Assembly (NCBI GenBank): GCA_030562195.1 | Contig: JAUJPP010000012.1 | Span: forward strand, 7,936,001-8,000,000 | Reading direction: 5' to 3' | From: Nipponacmea schrenckii | Taxonomy: Eukaryota; Mollusca; Gastropoda; Lottiidae | Length of the DNA stretch: 64,000 bases | Shown here: positions 50,801-62,800 of the stretch, piece after piece | How the letters are laid out: each line of letters starts with the position of its first letter | How positions within the stretch are numbered: position 1 is the stretch's first letter | The notes under the pieces: generated by a model | Databases searched by the model: none | What the model was told of the DNA's origin: nothing | What the model saw: the letters and a program-made list of their open reading frames with translations, nothing else | Program-made: the position numbers and the translations under genes

Positions 50801-53800
50801 CTTTATAATTATCTTGTAAGTTTATAAATCTTTAATATTTTCTTGTAGATTGGTTTTGTAATGTTCTATGCACGATCACCATGTGAAGGAGGTCAAGAAG
50901 CTATAGCTGGTGCTTTAGAACTATTACATCTTGTTATACCATCAGTTGAAGGAATCTTCTTTAAAGATTTAAAACAGACATTGAAGAAAGAACAATGTGA
51001 TGTGAGTCCTTATATCATTTTAATGCTGGTGCAAGGGAATGTGACTCTCACAATATCTTCAAGGAATACATTAAGCAAAGATCAGTTGAAGAAAGCTGTC
51101 TCTCTTGATAAACATGAATATAATTATATATGTCAGTATATATCACATAATGTATATGTAAATATGATATGACCATGTTTTGTTCTTTCAGCCATATTTA
51201 TTGATATCAGCTAATGTTGCCAATGCCAAGAAGATTTTAGTACATGGTCCAGATTTATCTAGTATACCTTCACAATTACCAATACATGAAGATACCCAAT
51301 TCTCTCAGATATTAACAGAAGCATTGGAATTCTTTAATATTCCTGAAGATCAACAAAACCAATATTTCTTACTAGATACCAAAACTAGTAAGTTATCAAC
51401 TATATTTTCTAGCATCTCTACTACTGATGAATCATCTTTCTATCTTTGTTTTATTAATGTTTCTTAACATTTTGCTTTTCAGATCAAATTCAAAATTTGA
51501 ATTCGTATGTGAGAGATTTTTATTTCTTTCGACGTAATTTTTACCCTCAGCTGAGTTTAACTCACATGAATCCAGACACTGCTGATATTGCTTTACAGAA
51601 AAGGGTAGGTTGTTGAAGTTTGTTATATATAATTTATTTTGTTGGATCTGTCAAAGTCAAAGAGATACATATCCCTCTATTAAACTATTAAAAATAATTT
51701 TATTAAATGACACAATAGGATGAATTGTAATGTAATGCGACTGGTATATTTTCAGGTATTCACTCTGAAGTTTGTAGAGATTGGTAAAACATTATTTACA
51801 AATGCTGTATTATCTAGTACACCTATACATCAGGTAAATTATATTAGCACCTTGGATGTACACCCCTCCAAACTTCCAAACTACAGTCTCTGTAACTGGC
51901 TTCACCACTAAACTGTCATCTTTGGAAGTATTGGGATGAATTTGTAAAGGAAAGACTCTATGAAGTGGCACCCCCTTTAAACTGCAATCTGGCATCAAAT
52001 TTGGCCAATAATTAGATAACCTTTGTAATTGGCAACTGAATTCATCAGCCTGAAAGGATGTAGAACAGTCCATTTCAACTTAAGACTAGACTAGATATTT
52101 GATATAATGGTGAATTTTTTTTATGTATCAAAGTGTGTATTAATATTGTTTATTAACATTATTATAACTTCTTTTTCAGCTACAAAATCATGTCTCATTT
52201 CTGTATGAAGAGTTTATTAAATTACCATCATTTCCTAGGAAAGCTCTGGATGCTGAATTTGACTTATATCATGGAGAGTGGGGCAAGGTATATATGGACA
52301 TTCAATGAGTAGTATACAAGTTGACTTTTTGTGACAATAAGTGCATTGATGTCAAACCTTTTCAGAACAGCTCATTTTGAAAATGGGGATTCACTTTCCA
52401 ATTTGGAATGGTGAGTCCAGGACACATGGTTATGCAACTGAACATTCATTGCTAACTGGAGATGCATTAATTTCTGTGTGTTAATCTATTTGTTTTGTAT
52501 GCAAATAAACCCGGTTGTGATGTCTCCTGGAAAACGTATATTGTAACTAGAATCTTGACTACACTTTATTATAATGTATTTCTGTATATTACAGGAACTG
52601 TTTTCTATGGATTCTTTACATAAATATGCCTGGGCAAAGGTTAGTTTCTTATTATATTTATTTTATAGTGTAGTTATATTTATACTGTACTGTTAAAATA
52701 CATGTATATGGAAATTTATGAACTGTACCAGCAAATAAACCCTAATAAAGATTATGATTATGGGTTTGATTGTATTAAATGTTGGATAAAGTTCCTTCAG
52801 TTTTCTTAATGTTGGTCTTTTTAAACCTGAGCCATATTTAATGACTTGTTATATTTTTCTTTTAGTTAATGAACACCATGTTTCGCTCCATGCCTTGTAC
52901 ATTTAACTGGTCCAATGATTTACCGTTATTTTTAAATGTAATAAATGGTACAGTTATATTATTATGTGAAGATACAGCAGTTCTAAGATTCTGCTTGGCA
53001 TCCTTTATAAATACTTGTACACATTTTAAACATATCTTTGCTACTAATGGGTGAGTTAATATGTATTTGGCCAATTTAAGAGGACACATTCATAGAATAA
53101 CTAGTTCACCTTTATGTAGATCATTTTCAGCTTTAACAATTAAAATTTACACCAAATCCTTTAGTTCTGAATCTCTACAGCTGAAAGTGAGCAATAAATA
53201 TCTGTGTAATCAACCAAAATTTACAAGAAATATTTGACAGTGTAGAATTCTGCATTTCACAGCTAAGCCAACACATTATGTATCTAAAGGTCTCTAAATA
53301 AATTATTCATAGCAAAATCTTAGCATTTATTAAGAAAGAAAAACTGATTGATGTTCCGAATCAAGTTTCTTATTTCAAACGACCTTGTTTCTGTATTTCA
53401 TATTTTAATTATTTTTAACTCCTAGGTTCCTGTATATAATGCCAACTTTATTAAGAGTGTATAGTAACAATCAACCCAATGCTGTATTAAAGAAAGCTAT
53501 ACATTTTGTTTGTCGACAATTCTATATTCTTCATCGTAAACCATTTATGTTACAAATGTTTGGTTCTGTGGCACCATTATTAGACATGACCTGTGGTGCT
53601 GGAGGTCTTCTAGATTGCAATAAGGTTAGTAGATTGTTCGGACCAATTTGATGATTTTGTCTCAAATATAATTAAATGAATAACCACTAGACATGAATTT
53701 CTTTTAAAATATATACCATAAAATACGTGATACCAAGATGCCTTTCTTCCTTTAGAACAGTAACTATGGTGATTATCTGTCTCAAGTGATACTACGATTA

Positions 53801-56800
53801 TTATAAAGCATGGTGCTCTTTATATACTATTCAAATGTTTGTTTCAGATTCAACCAAATGCTTTTTTCAATTTACTGATATCACTAGAGAAAACATGTGT
53901 TGACAACCTGGGAGTATTAAATCTTGTGGAGGGAGAAAAACCACTCCGAGCTCTGGTAAGTTTTATATTATTGGATATTGACAATATGTCAATCTTGTGT
54001 AAGAGCTGCTTATCCTACTTTGTCAAACTCAAGCTTTCTATATTCAGCTGATCAATCTACTACTTACTTTATTACAGTATTTGGATTTTGGAAATTATGT
54101 CAGAAATAAGTAGTTCTGAATTAACATTTCAGGATTTTTGCTATGAGAACGATCCTGATGATTTTGATCTGATGGATGTTATCAATATGTGTGTAACTGT
54201 GGTAGCTTATGGTCCAGATTCCTTCAGAAGTGGACAGATGTTGGTAAGTTTTTCATTGAAATTTCCTTAAAACTTCAACTAAATTTAATAACACCCACGC
54301 AGTTTAAACTAACTTTGTTTCATGCCAATTCTTATATTTGAATGTAATGAAACCTCTTCACATAGCAAATGAAGCCAAAAAGAAAAATTATCTTTACATA
54401 AATAATTTTTGTACAACATAATGTATCAATATATTTAATTATATTTCAGACTATTTTAGAGATAATTATACCGCGTTATTTACAACATCTAAAGAAAGAG
54501 ACAACAGCTAGAGATAATCCTACAGCAGCTAGAGCTGAGATAGATTGTATTAGTAGAATAGCTGTATCTATCAGAGCTTTACTTAGCTGTTGTGAATTCT
54601 TTACCAGGTAAATTTAATAAAATCAAAATTATTTGAGAAGAAAAAATTCAAAAGAGCTACTAGAATGTGATACCACAAATTTTGTGGCACAAAAGTATAA
54701 AAATCTGTTCTTTTGTTTAAGTCAGGATGCAGTAATGATTATCCTATGTATGATATTATCAAATATTGTATTTATATATTGTATTTTATATTTTATATGT
54801 TGTATTGTGTATATTGTATTTATATTTTCTATGTTATATTTTAGACCAATGAGTATACCACAACGTCATATGGAAACAGTAAATTCTAATATAAAACCAA
54901 TGCAGAATCATAGTGTACATTCTTTAACATTAGATGATAGAGAAGACTCACACGCCAGGTATGGTATAGTTTCTGAATATTGTGCACATGATTATGCTCA
55001 TCCCCTTGAACTATCAAGAATGTGTTGTCATAGTTTTTATACGCCCACATGGAAATGTGGTCCGTCGGTCCGTCCACATTTGTTGTATCCACGATAGAGG
55101 CTACAGTTTTTATCCGATCTTAATGAAACTTGGTATACATGTATATATTGATGATATCTCGGTCAAGATCGAAAATGGAAATTATCGCATGAACGGTTTT
55201 TGAGTTATTGCACTTGACTTAAACGCGTCAAATTTGGGTTGTATCCACAAAAGAGGCTACAGTTTTTATCCGATCTTAATGAAACTTGGTATACATGTAT
55301 ATATTGATGATATCTCGGTCAAGTTCAAAAATGGAAATTTTCGCATGAACGGTTTTTGAGTTATTGCCCTTGACTTAGTAAAAACGCGTCAAATTTGGGT
55401 TGTATCCACAATAGAGGCTATAGTTTTTATCCGATCTTAATGAAACTTGGTATACATGTATATATTGATGATATCTCGGTCAAGTTCGAAAATTGAAATT
55501 ATCAAATGAACGGATTTTGAGTTATTGCCCTTGACTTAGTAAAAACGTGTCAAATTTGGGTTGTATTCACGATAGAAGCTATAGTTTTTATCCGATCTTA
55601 ATGAAACTTGGTATACATGTATATATTGATGATATCTCGGCCAAGTTCGAAAATGGTAATTTTCGCATGAACGGTTTTTGAGTTATTGCCCTTGACTTAG
55701 TAAAAACGTGTCAAATTTGGGTTGTATCCACAATAGAGGCTACAGTTTTATCCGATCTTAATGAAACTTGGTATACATGTATATATTGATGATATCTCGG
55801 TCAAGTTCGAAAATTGAAATTATCGAATGAACGGATTTTGAGTTATTGCCCTTGACTTAGTAAAAACACATCAAATTTGGGTTGTATCCACAATAGAGGC
55901 TACAGATTTTATCCGATCTTAATGAAACTTGGTATACATGTATATATTGATGATATCTGGGTTTAAAATTTCGAAAATGGAAATTTTCGCATGAACGGTT
56001 TTTGAGTTATTGCCCTTGACTTAAAAACGCGTCAAATTTGGGTTGTATCCACAATAAAAAGGGCTATATTTTTATCCGATCTTAATGAAACTTGGTATAC
56101 ATGTATATATTGATGATATCTCGGTAAATGTTCGAAAATTGAAATTTTCGCATGAACGGTTTTTGAGTTATTGCCCTTGACTTAGTAAAAACGTGTCAAA
56201 TTTGGGTTGTATTCACGATAAAAGGTACAGTTTTTATCCGATCTTAATGAAACTTGGTATACATGTATATATTGATGATATCTCGGTCAAGTTCGAAAAT
56301 GGAAATTTTCGTATGAACGGTTTTTGAGTTATTGCCCTTGACTTAGTAAAAACGGGGTCAAATTTGGGTTGTATCCAAAAATAGAGGCTACAGTTTTTAT
56401 CCGATCTTAATGAAACTTGGTATACATGTATATATTGATGATATCTCGGTCAAGTTCGAAAATGGAAATTTTCGCATGAACGGTTTTTGAGTTATTGCCC
56501 TTGACTTAGTAAAAACGGGTCAAATTTGGGTTGTATCCACAATAGAGGCTACAGTTTTTATCCGATCTTAATGAAACTTGGTATACATGTATATATTGAT
56601 GATATCTCGGTCAAGTTCGAAAATGGAAATTATCGCATGAACGTTTTTTGAGTTATTGCACTTGACTTAGTAAAAACGCGTCAAATTTGGGTTGTATCCA
56701 CAATAGAGGCTACAGTTATTATCTGATCCTAATGAAACTTGGTATACATGTATATATTGATGATATCTCTGTCAAGTTCAAAAATGGAAATCATTGCATG

Positions 56801-59800
56801 AACAGATTGTGAGTTATTGCCTTGACTTAGTAAAAATGCGTCAAATTAGGGTTGTATCCATGATAGAGGCTACAGTTTCTATCCGATCTTAATGAAACTT
56901 GGTATACATGTATATATTGATGATATCTCGGTCAAGTTCGAAAATGGAAATTATCGAATGAACAGATTTTGAGTTATTGCCCTTGACTTAGTAAAAACGC
57001 GTCAAATTTGGGTTATATCCACGATATAGGTCACAGTTTTTATCAGAAATTCAAATTTGACGATTTTTTGATGAATAGTTTATGAGTAATTGCCCTTGAC
57101 TAAGTAAAATTGCGTAAAAATTCATTTTCTGTAGACACTATAGAAGCTACAATTATCTATGGATTTTAATGAAACTTGGTATGAGCATTGGAATTGATAA
57201 GAGGGCGTCCAGTTCGATTTGGACGATTTTGCGATAAACAGTTTTGGAGTTATTGCCCCTGCCTCTATATTTGTTGTAGACAAAATAGAAGCTACAATTT
57301 TCAATGGATTTAAATGAAACTTGGTGTGAGCATTAGAATTGATAAGACACAGTCAAGTTCGAATTTGATGATTTTTCGATGAACAGTTTTTTAGTTATTG
57401 CCCTTGACTTAGTAAGATTGTGTCAAAATTTTTTTGTGGTTCAATAGAAGCTACAATTTTCAATGGATTTTGATGAAACTTGGTGTTTTTGAGATTTTGC
57501 CCTTGACTTCAATATCCATTTAGTGAATGTTTTTGAGTCATTGCTCTATTTATTTTTCAAATTCAATGCTGCCAGTGGGCGTATGTTACCTTGCCTGGCA
57601 AGCTATCATAGTTTTTACACTTATTATTGCTTTGATAATTTCATAGTTAATCTTTTATGATCTATTGCCATATCGGAGACTTTCTTGCTTGTGCACGTAA
57701 TATTTTTAAAAATGCTCTTGGTATCTATTGAATTAACTGTTTTTTTATAATCTAGTTTTCTGTCACCAAGTCGTCATATGGAAGAAGGCAGGCGTAAAAC
57801 ATTTCTACCTGATCCAGATGACCTTGAACTTCGTAATGAATTTCGTAAACCTAGAGATTCCTTGTTATCTCTTGTGGTTGAGTTTTATTCATTCTGTGGC
57901 ACTAGAATGAAGGAATTAAGAAAAGTTTTAGCTGATCCCACTTTTAGATCACCTGATTTGGTGGACCATAAAACACACAATGTAAGTTTAGAATTTATGT
58001 ACTAGTTAGAACTTGAGACATTGAGAAAATTCAGAAGAAAATATGAAGTGTCTTTTGACAGTGTTTGTTAGTTTAATTCTGTTTCATGTTATTTTATAAT
58101 ATCATTTGGTTATTTTACAGAGACTTGCAGAGATAGCTCTAACATTATTAAAACTTGCACCATATGATCGTGTTACCATGGCTTGTTCTGGATTACAGAG
58201 GTACATAGTTTTAATTAGGTTTTATACATCTAGAAGCTAGAATACGAGTATTAGGTTTATATATTGTAAAAACATGCCCAGAAACCAAGTATAAAACTTG
58301 TAAACATGATGCAAATGTAATTAGTATCTAACCAAAAAATGGTGGTACATGTATTTACTTTTTCATGATTAAACTCAAAAGAGGAAGGTGAATTTTTCAA
58401 ATGAAACAAAGGATTGATAATTCAGCTTTCCTAAGCATTGTTACCTTTCAGGAAAAATAAAAATGAACCAACTATCTACTGTGTATAAACACTTTGTCAA
58501 TTCTGCTCTTATAATCAAATTATTTCAATGTGTTTCAGATATATGACTGGAATGTTACCTGCTACTGATTGGTCACAAGAATCTATTCGTCCGGCATTAA
58601 ACCTGATATTACGGCGTTTAGATAGATTGTTCTCAAAACTCTCCAAAAAATCAGGATTAAGGGTAAGTGTTGGAATTTCTCTTTAATTCTTTGTCGATTT
58701 AAATATTAAAATGCATACAATGAAAGAATATATATTTTTAACTAGATGTTCTGCTTGTCATTGAAGAGTGTGTGTAAAGTTCTATTTCTGATTATTTTAG
58801 AGACAAATGAATTGGGATGCTGCAGCTAGTATACTGAAAGGTAAGATTTGTCACTTTGAAGTATAATTAAAATACAATATTATAATTATCCCCAAAGTAC
58901 CTTTGAATATTATAAATGATAATGTTCTACTATCAAAGTACAAGGCATAAGATGAAAGTATAGTAAAATTTTAATCAAGCAATGTATATGTTTATAATTA
59001 CCTGTACCTATTTTTGTTTTAAGGTGTTTATTGTACATTACGCAAATTTCCATATATTGCTCATCTTCCCCATTTAAAGGTAAGTTTTACTGATTTGATA
59101 AATATGTATGATTAGCTCTTAACCAACTGAAATATGCATTACAGATGAGATCTGTTTTTCCCTATAGCTTTCCATTCTAGTTATCAATTTATCATATTAA
59201 GTTTAATTAAGATGTGATAATGTGTCATTTTGTAATTTGGGAAATCTTGACAAAATAGGAACCTGTATTTACACCTCTTTCTGTAAAATATTTATATTTT
59301 TTTCAGACATTAGTAAATGTACTAATTAATATATTACTATCTGGAGCTCCTGGTGGACCACTAATACCAGAAGGTGGTACTACTATTAGTGCTTCATGCC
59401 GTACTGATGGACCTGCCTCTGTTGTTGAAGTTCCTCCAATATTCTGCTCAGCTGTTGTTAAACTTGTAGCTATGCAGATGCAACTATTAGGGGTACGTGT
59501 AAATTCTGTTGATTTTAACAAAATATTATCAAATCTGTTATCATTTTTGTGGAATATATTTTAATTTTTCTTATTAGCTTAATGACTTTTTTTAAATCAA
59601 CTTCTGAAACAGATCTTATATGTGTATTTTTTCACTATAGGATCAGTATACATTTGAACAACTGTGTGGTGGTATGGCCATGTTTCAAGTTACTGACCGA
59701 ACATTAAGTTTATTGGTAAACTTTATACTTCCATTATGTATAAGAGTTGGATGTGGACGTAAAGGTATTTGGTCTTATTTTCTTTGAATAACTTATCTTT

Positions 59801-62800
59801 TTTAATAGTAACTCTACTTTCTACATAAAAATAAGTTACATAACTCCTTGAATGGTTTGGTTTTTTTTTCTTGATTGCATTTCATTTGAAGTGGACATTT
59901 CTTTTGTAGTTTGCACCTTTTCTTTCTGGAATTCAATTTGTGTATTATTATATTTCAGATATGCCCAAGTTATCACATGTAGATGTGTTTTTTATCTGTA
60001 ATATTATATGTAATCTACTCTCACAAGGTAGTAAGGTTCACGGTTCTAATAATAATGCTGCTAAATCACATCTATCTATTGGTGAATATGGTAGATCTGG
60101 CAGTATCTCACTGGATGATAAACCTAAACATAAAATGGCAACTGATATACAACAGTGGGGTGCTTTATTAGGTAAATAGTAAAACTTGTCCTTGGTGATG
60201 AAACAGTATTAGATGTAATTACAAAATATTTTCTCAGAACAATCCAGTGTTTTGACAAACACAAATAACTATAGATACAGTTAATATGCTTCAAAATTTC
60301 ATTTAAGGACAGCTAGTAAAGATTTAGAAAACTATGCCCCTTTCAGCATATTCAGTGATATTTAAACATTAATTCAGTTTAAGTGTTTTCCTTTTTATAC
60401 TTAGATTCAGATAGTTTTATCTCAGTCGGTCTAACTTATCTTTTTATCTGTAGGTTTAGAAATATTAATGGTATGTTTTGATAAACAGTTAGCTGGTGAA
60501 TGGCATAAAGTTGCTAAAACTATACAGAATTTAGCCAATAGAGGCCGCAGTAAGTTATGAAATATTGAAAGTGTTTTTAGTCATCAAAATTCAATTGTAT
60601 CATTTTTGTATGAAGAGTTTTTAAGTTGTTAAATAATGAAATTGTTTTTTTCAAGTGATCATTGAATATTGATGATATATGGTTGTATAATATGACTACA
60701 TATTATGTCTTCTGTATGTAATCATTTTGAAAGGTGCACAACTAGGCAGACGTTTTAATAATATATACATTTGTCACAGAAGACACAATGTTGTATTTTT
60801 CAGTTGGACTACCATTATGGAACTTCATAGATTTTGTAACAACACATAGACCTTCATTGTTTTTAATACTGCAAACATTTATAGAATTTAGAGTAAGTTA
60901 AAGCTTTAAATATTCAATATTTATCATTTACCATATAGGCCTATATGTTTGTATGCATTTTTTTTTAAACAAGATTGGGCTTGCAGGGGTAGCATATATC
61001 GTGATAGTGAAATGTTTGATTTTCCATTAGAAGTTTCACTGTCTACATTGGTAGCCAGCTATTTTGTTATCCCTACATGATGGAAGTGCTATTCTGAAAG
61101 TCTGTACCAAACCCCATCCTGACAAATTTCTATCAGTGCCACAGTGTTGACTAAGTTCAGAGTATTTTACATGTTCTTTATTCATACCAGCTGACATATG
61201 AAAACTATTTATATATATATAATGTTGATTTTTGTTATTAATTAGATGATGAAGGTTAATTGTGATACAGCTCAAGAATATTATTTACAACAAACAATAC
61301 GAGATAAATTACAAGGTTATAGTTTCACACATCCTAAATCTTGTAGTTCTATCTTAATACAACTAGCCACAGAATTAAAACAACTACGTGAAGAAATAGC
61401 TAGTAACAATATAGGTATGTTCTGTTGAAGATGTTATTTATAGTTACATGTATGTGATTTGTCTCTTCTTCATCTGTACACAATTAGATTTAAAAGCAAA
61501 ATTAATATTATAAGTTCGTGGTACATATTCTCTACTCTATACTGCCACAACCTGACAACATTCCATGGTTTTTTTAATTGGTATATATTCATTTCAGCTG
61601 GATACAGATCTAGAACAGCAACTTTTGCTACAGATAGATCTGATTCTTATACAACTCAGGTACCAGATAGATCACGGCCATCTTTCTCAGAGATTGCTAT
61701 GGAAATTATTGGTCCTTTTAAACCAGTTATTAACTTGTCTTGTAAACGGTCAAGTCGTGGTGGGTATTTTTATTCAGTATTTATTTGGAAGTTAAATGTC
61801 TTTAAGAGTTAAAAGATTCACTATTTTTTCTTTAATATTTAAATTCAGAGGAAGAGAAAAATTTAAGCTGTTCGTTCATGATAATGATATTTATTTTGCA
61901 GCTACCATCTTTTCTCAGTCCAGTTCAGCAAGTGGACCTCAAAGATCTGGTACTTCAGAAGAAGATTCTCCTTTAATGATCCGTCATAAATCTAGTAAAC
62001 GTATATCTGCTCATGATGGCAGTAAAATCCTGGAGAAATTTACCCGTAAAAATACTATAGATGATATTTCACCAGGTAATAAACTTGCAAGATGGTTCTT
62101 ATTTAAAATATGTAACCATGTGGATTCTCTAAAATAAGGTGTACATGCAATAAGGTTGAATTTATGTGTAAGACATCAAATTTTCTGGCCACATACTACA
62201 GAAGTGAAATATTCTTTTGAAAATAAAAATCACACTGCCATTTTTCCACAGAGTTTACAATGATTTACAGCATTTTCATTTCTGTTGAAGTTGATAGGAA
62301 GCCATTGAAGGACATATTTTCTAAATGTTATTTTGAAATGAATATAATTAAGACATAATTTCAGATCAAGTTGAATTTGAAGGCTCACCATTAATTAAAC
62401 GTAAAGGTACAATTCGTGGTGGAAGACTTTCTAAACAAACCAGTATGGATGATCAAGGATCTCCAGCTCATGTTTTATTTGAAAATGAAGAAAATGAAGC
62501 TGCCAATGGTGGAGGTAAGATATAACAATCTCTATTTATGATGGTATGTCTTTATTTTTTCTATTGTGTATGTACAGGATAAAACAGTGTTCAAAACCTT
62601 TCCTCTATCTCTATTTTAGCAATCCATACCATCAACCCAGACACAGATGATCCTCGAGGTCATAGATTACAGAGACAGGATGCAAAAAGTCGGAAAACAT
62701 TTAAAATCAGACGTCAAAAAACAAAGACTACAAGTATGAGAAGATTCATGTCACATAGACGTCGTCCAGATCATGGTGAGGACGGTGGTAGTAGTGAAGA

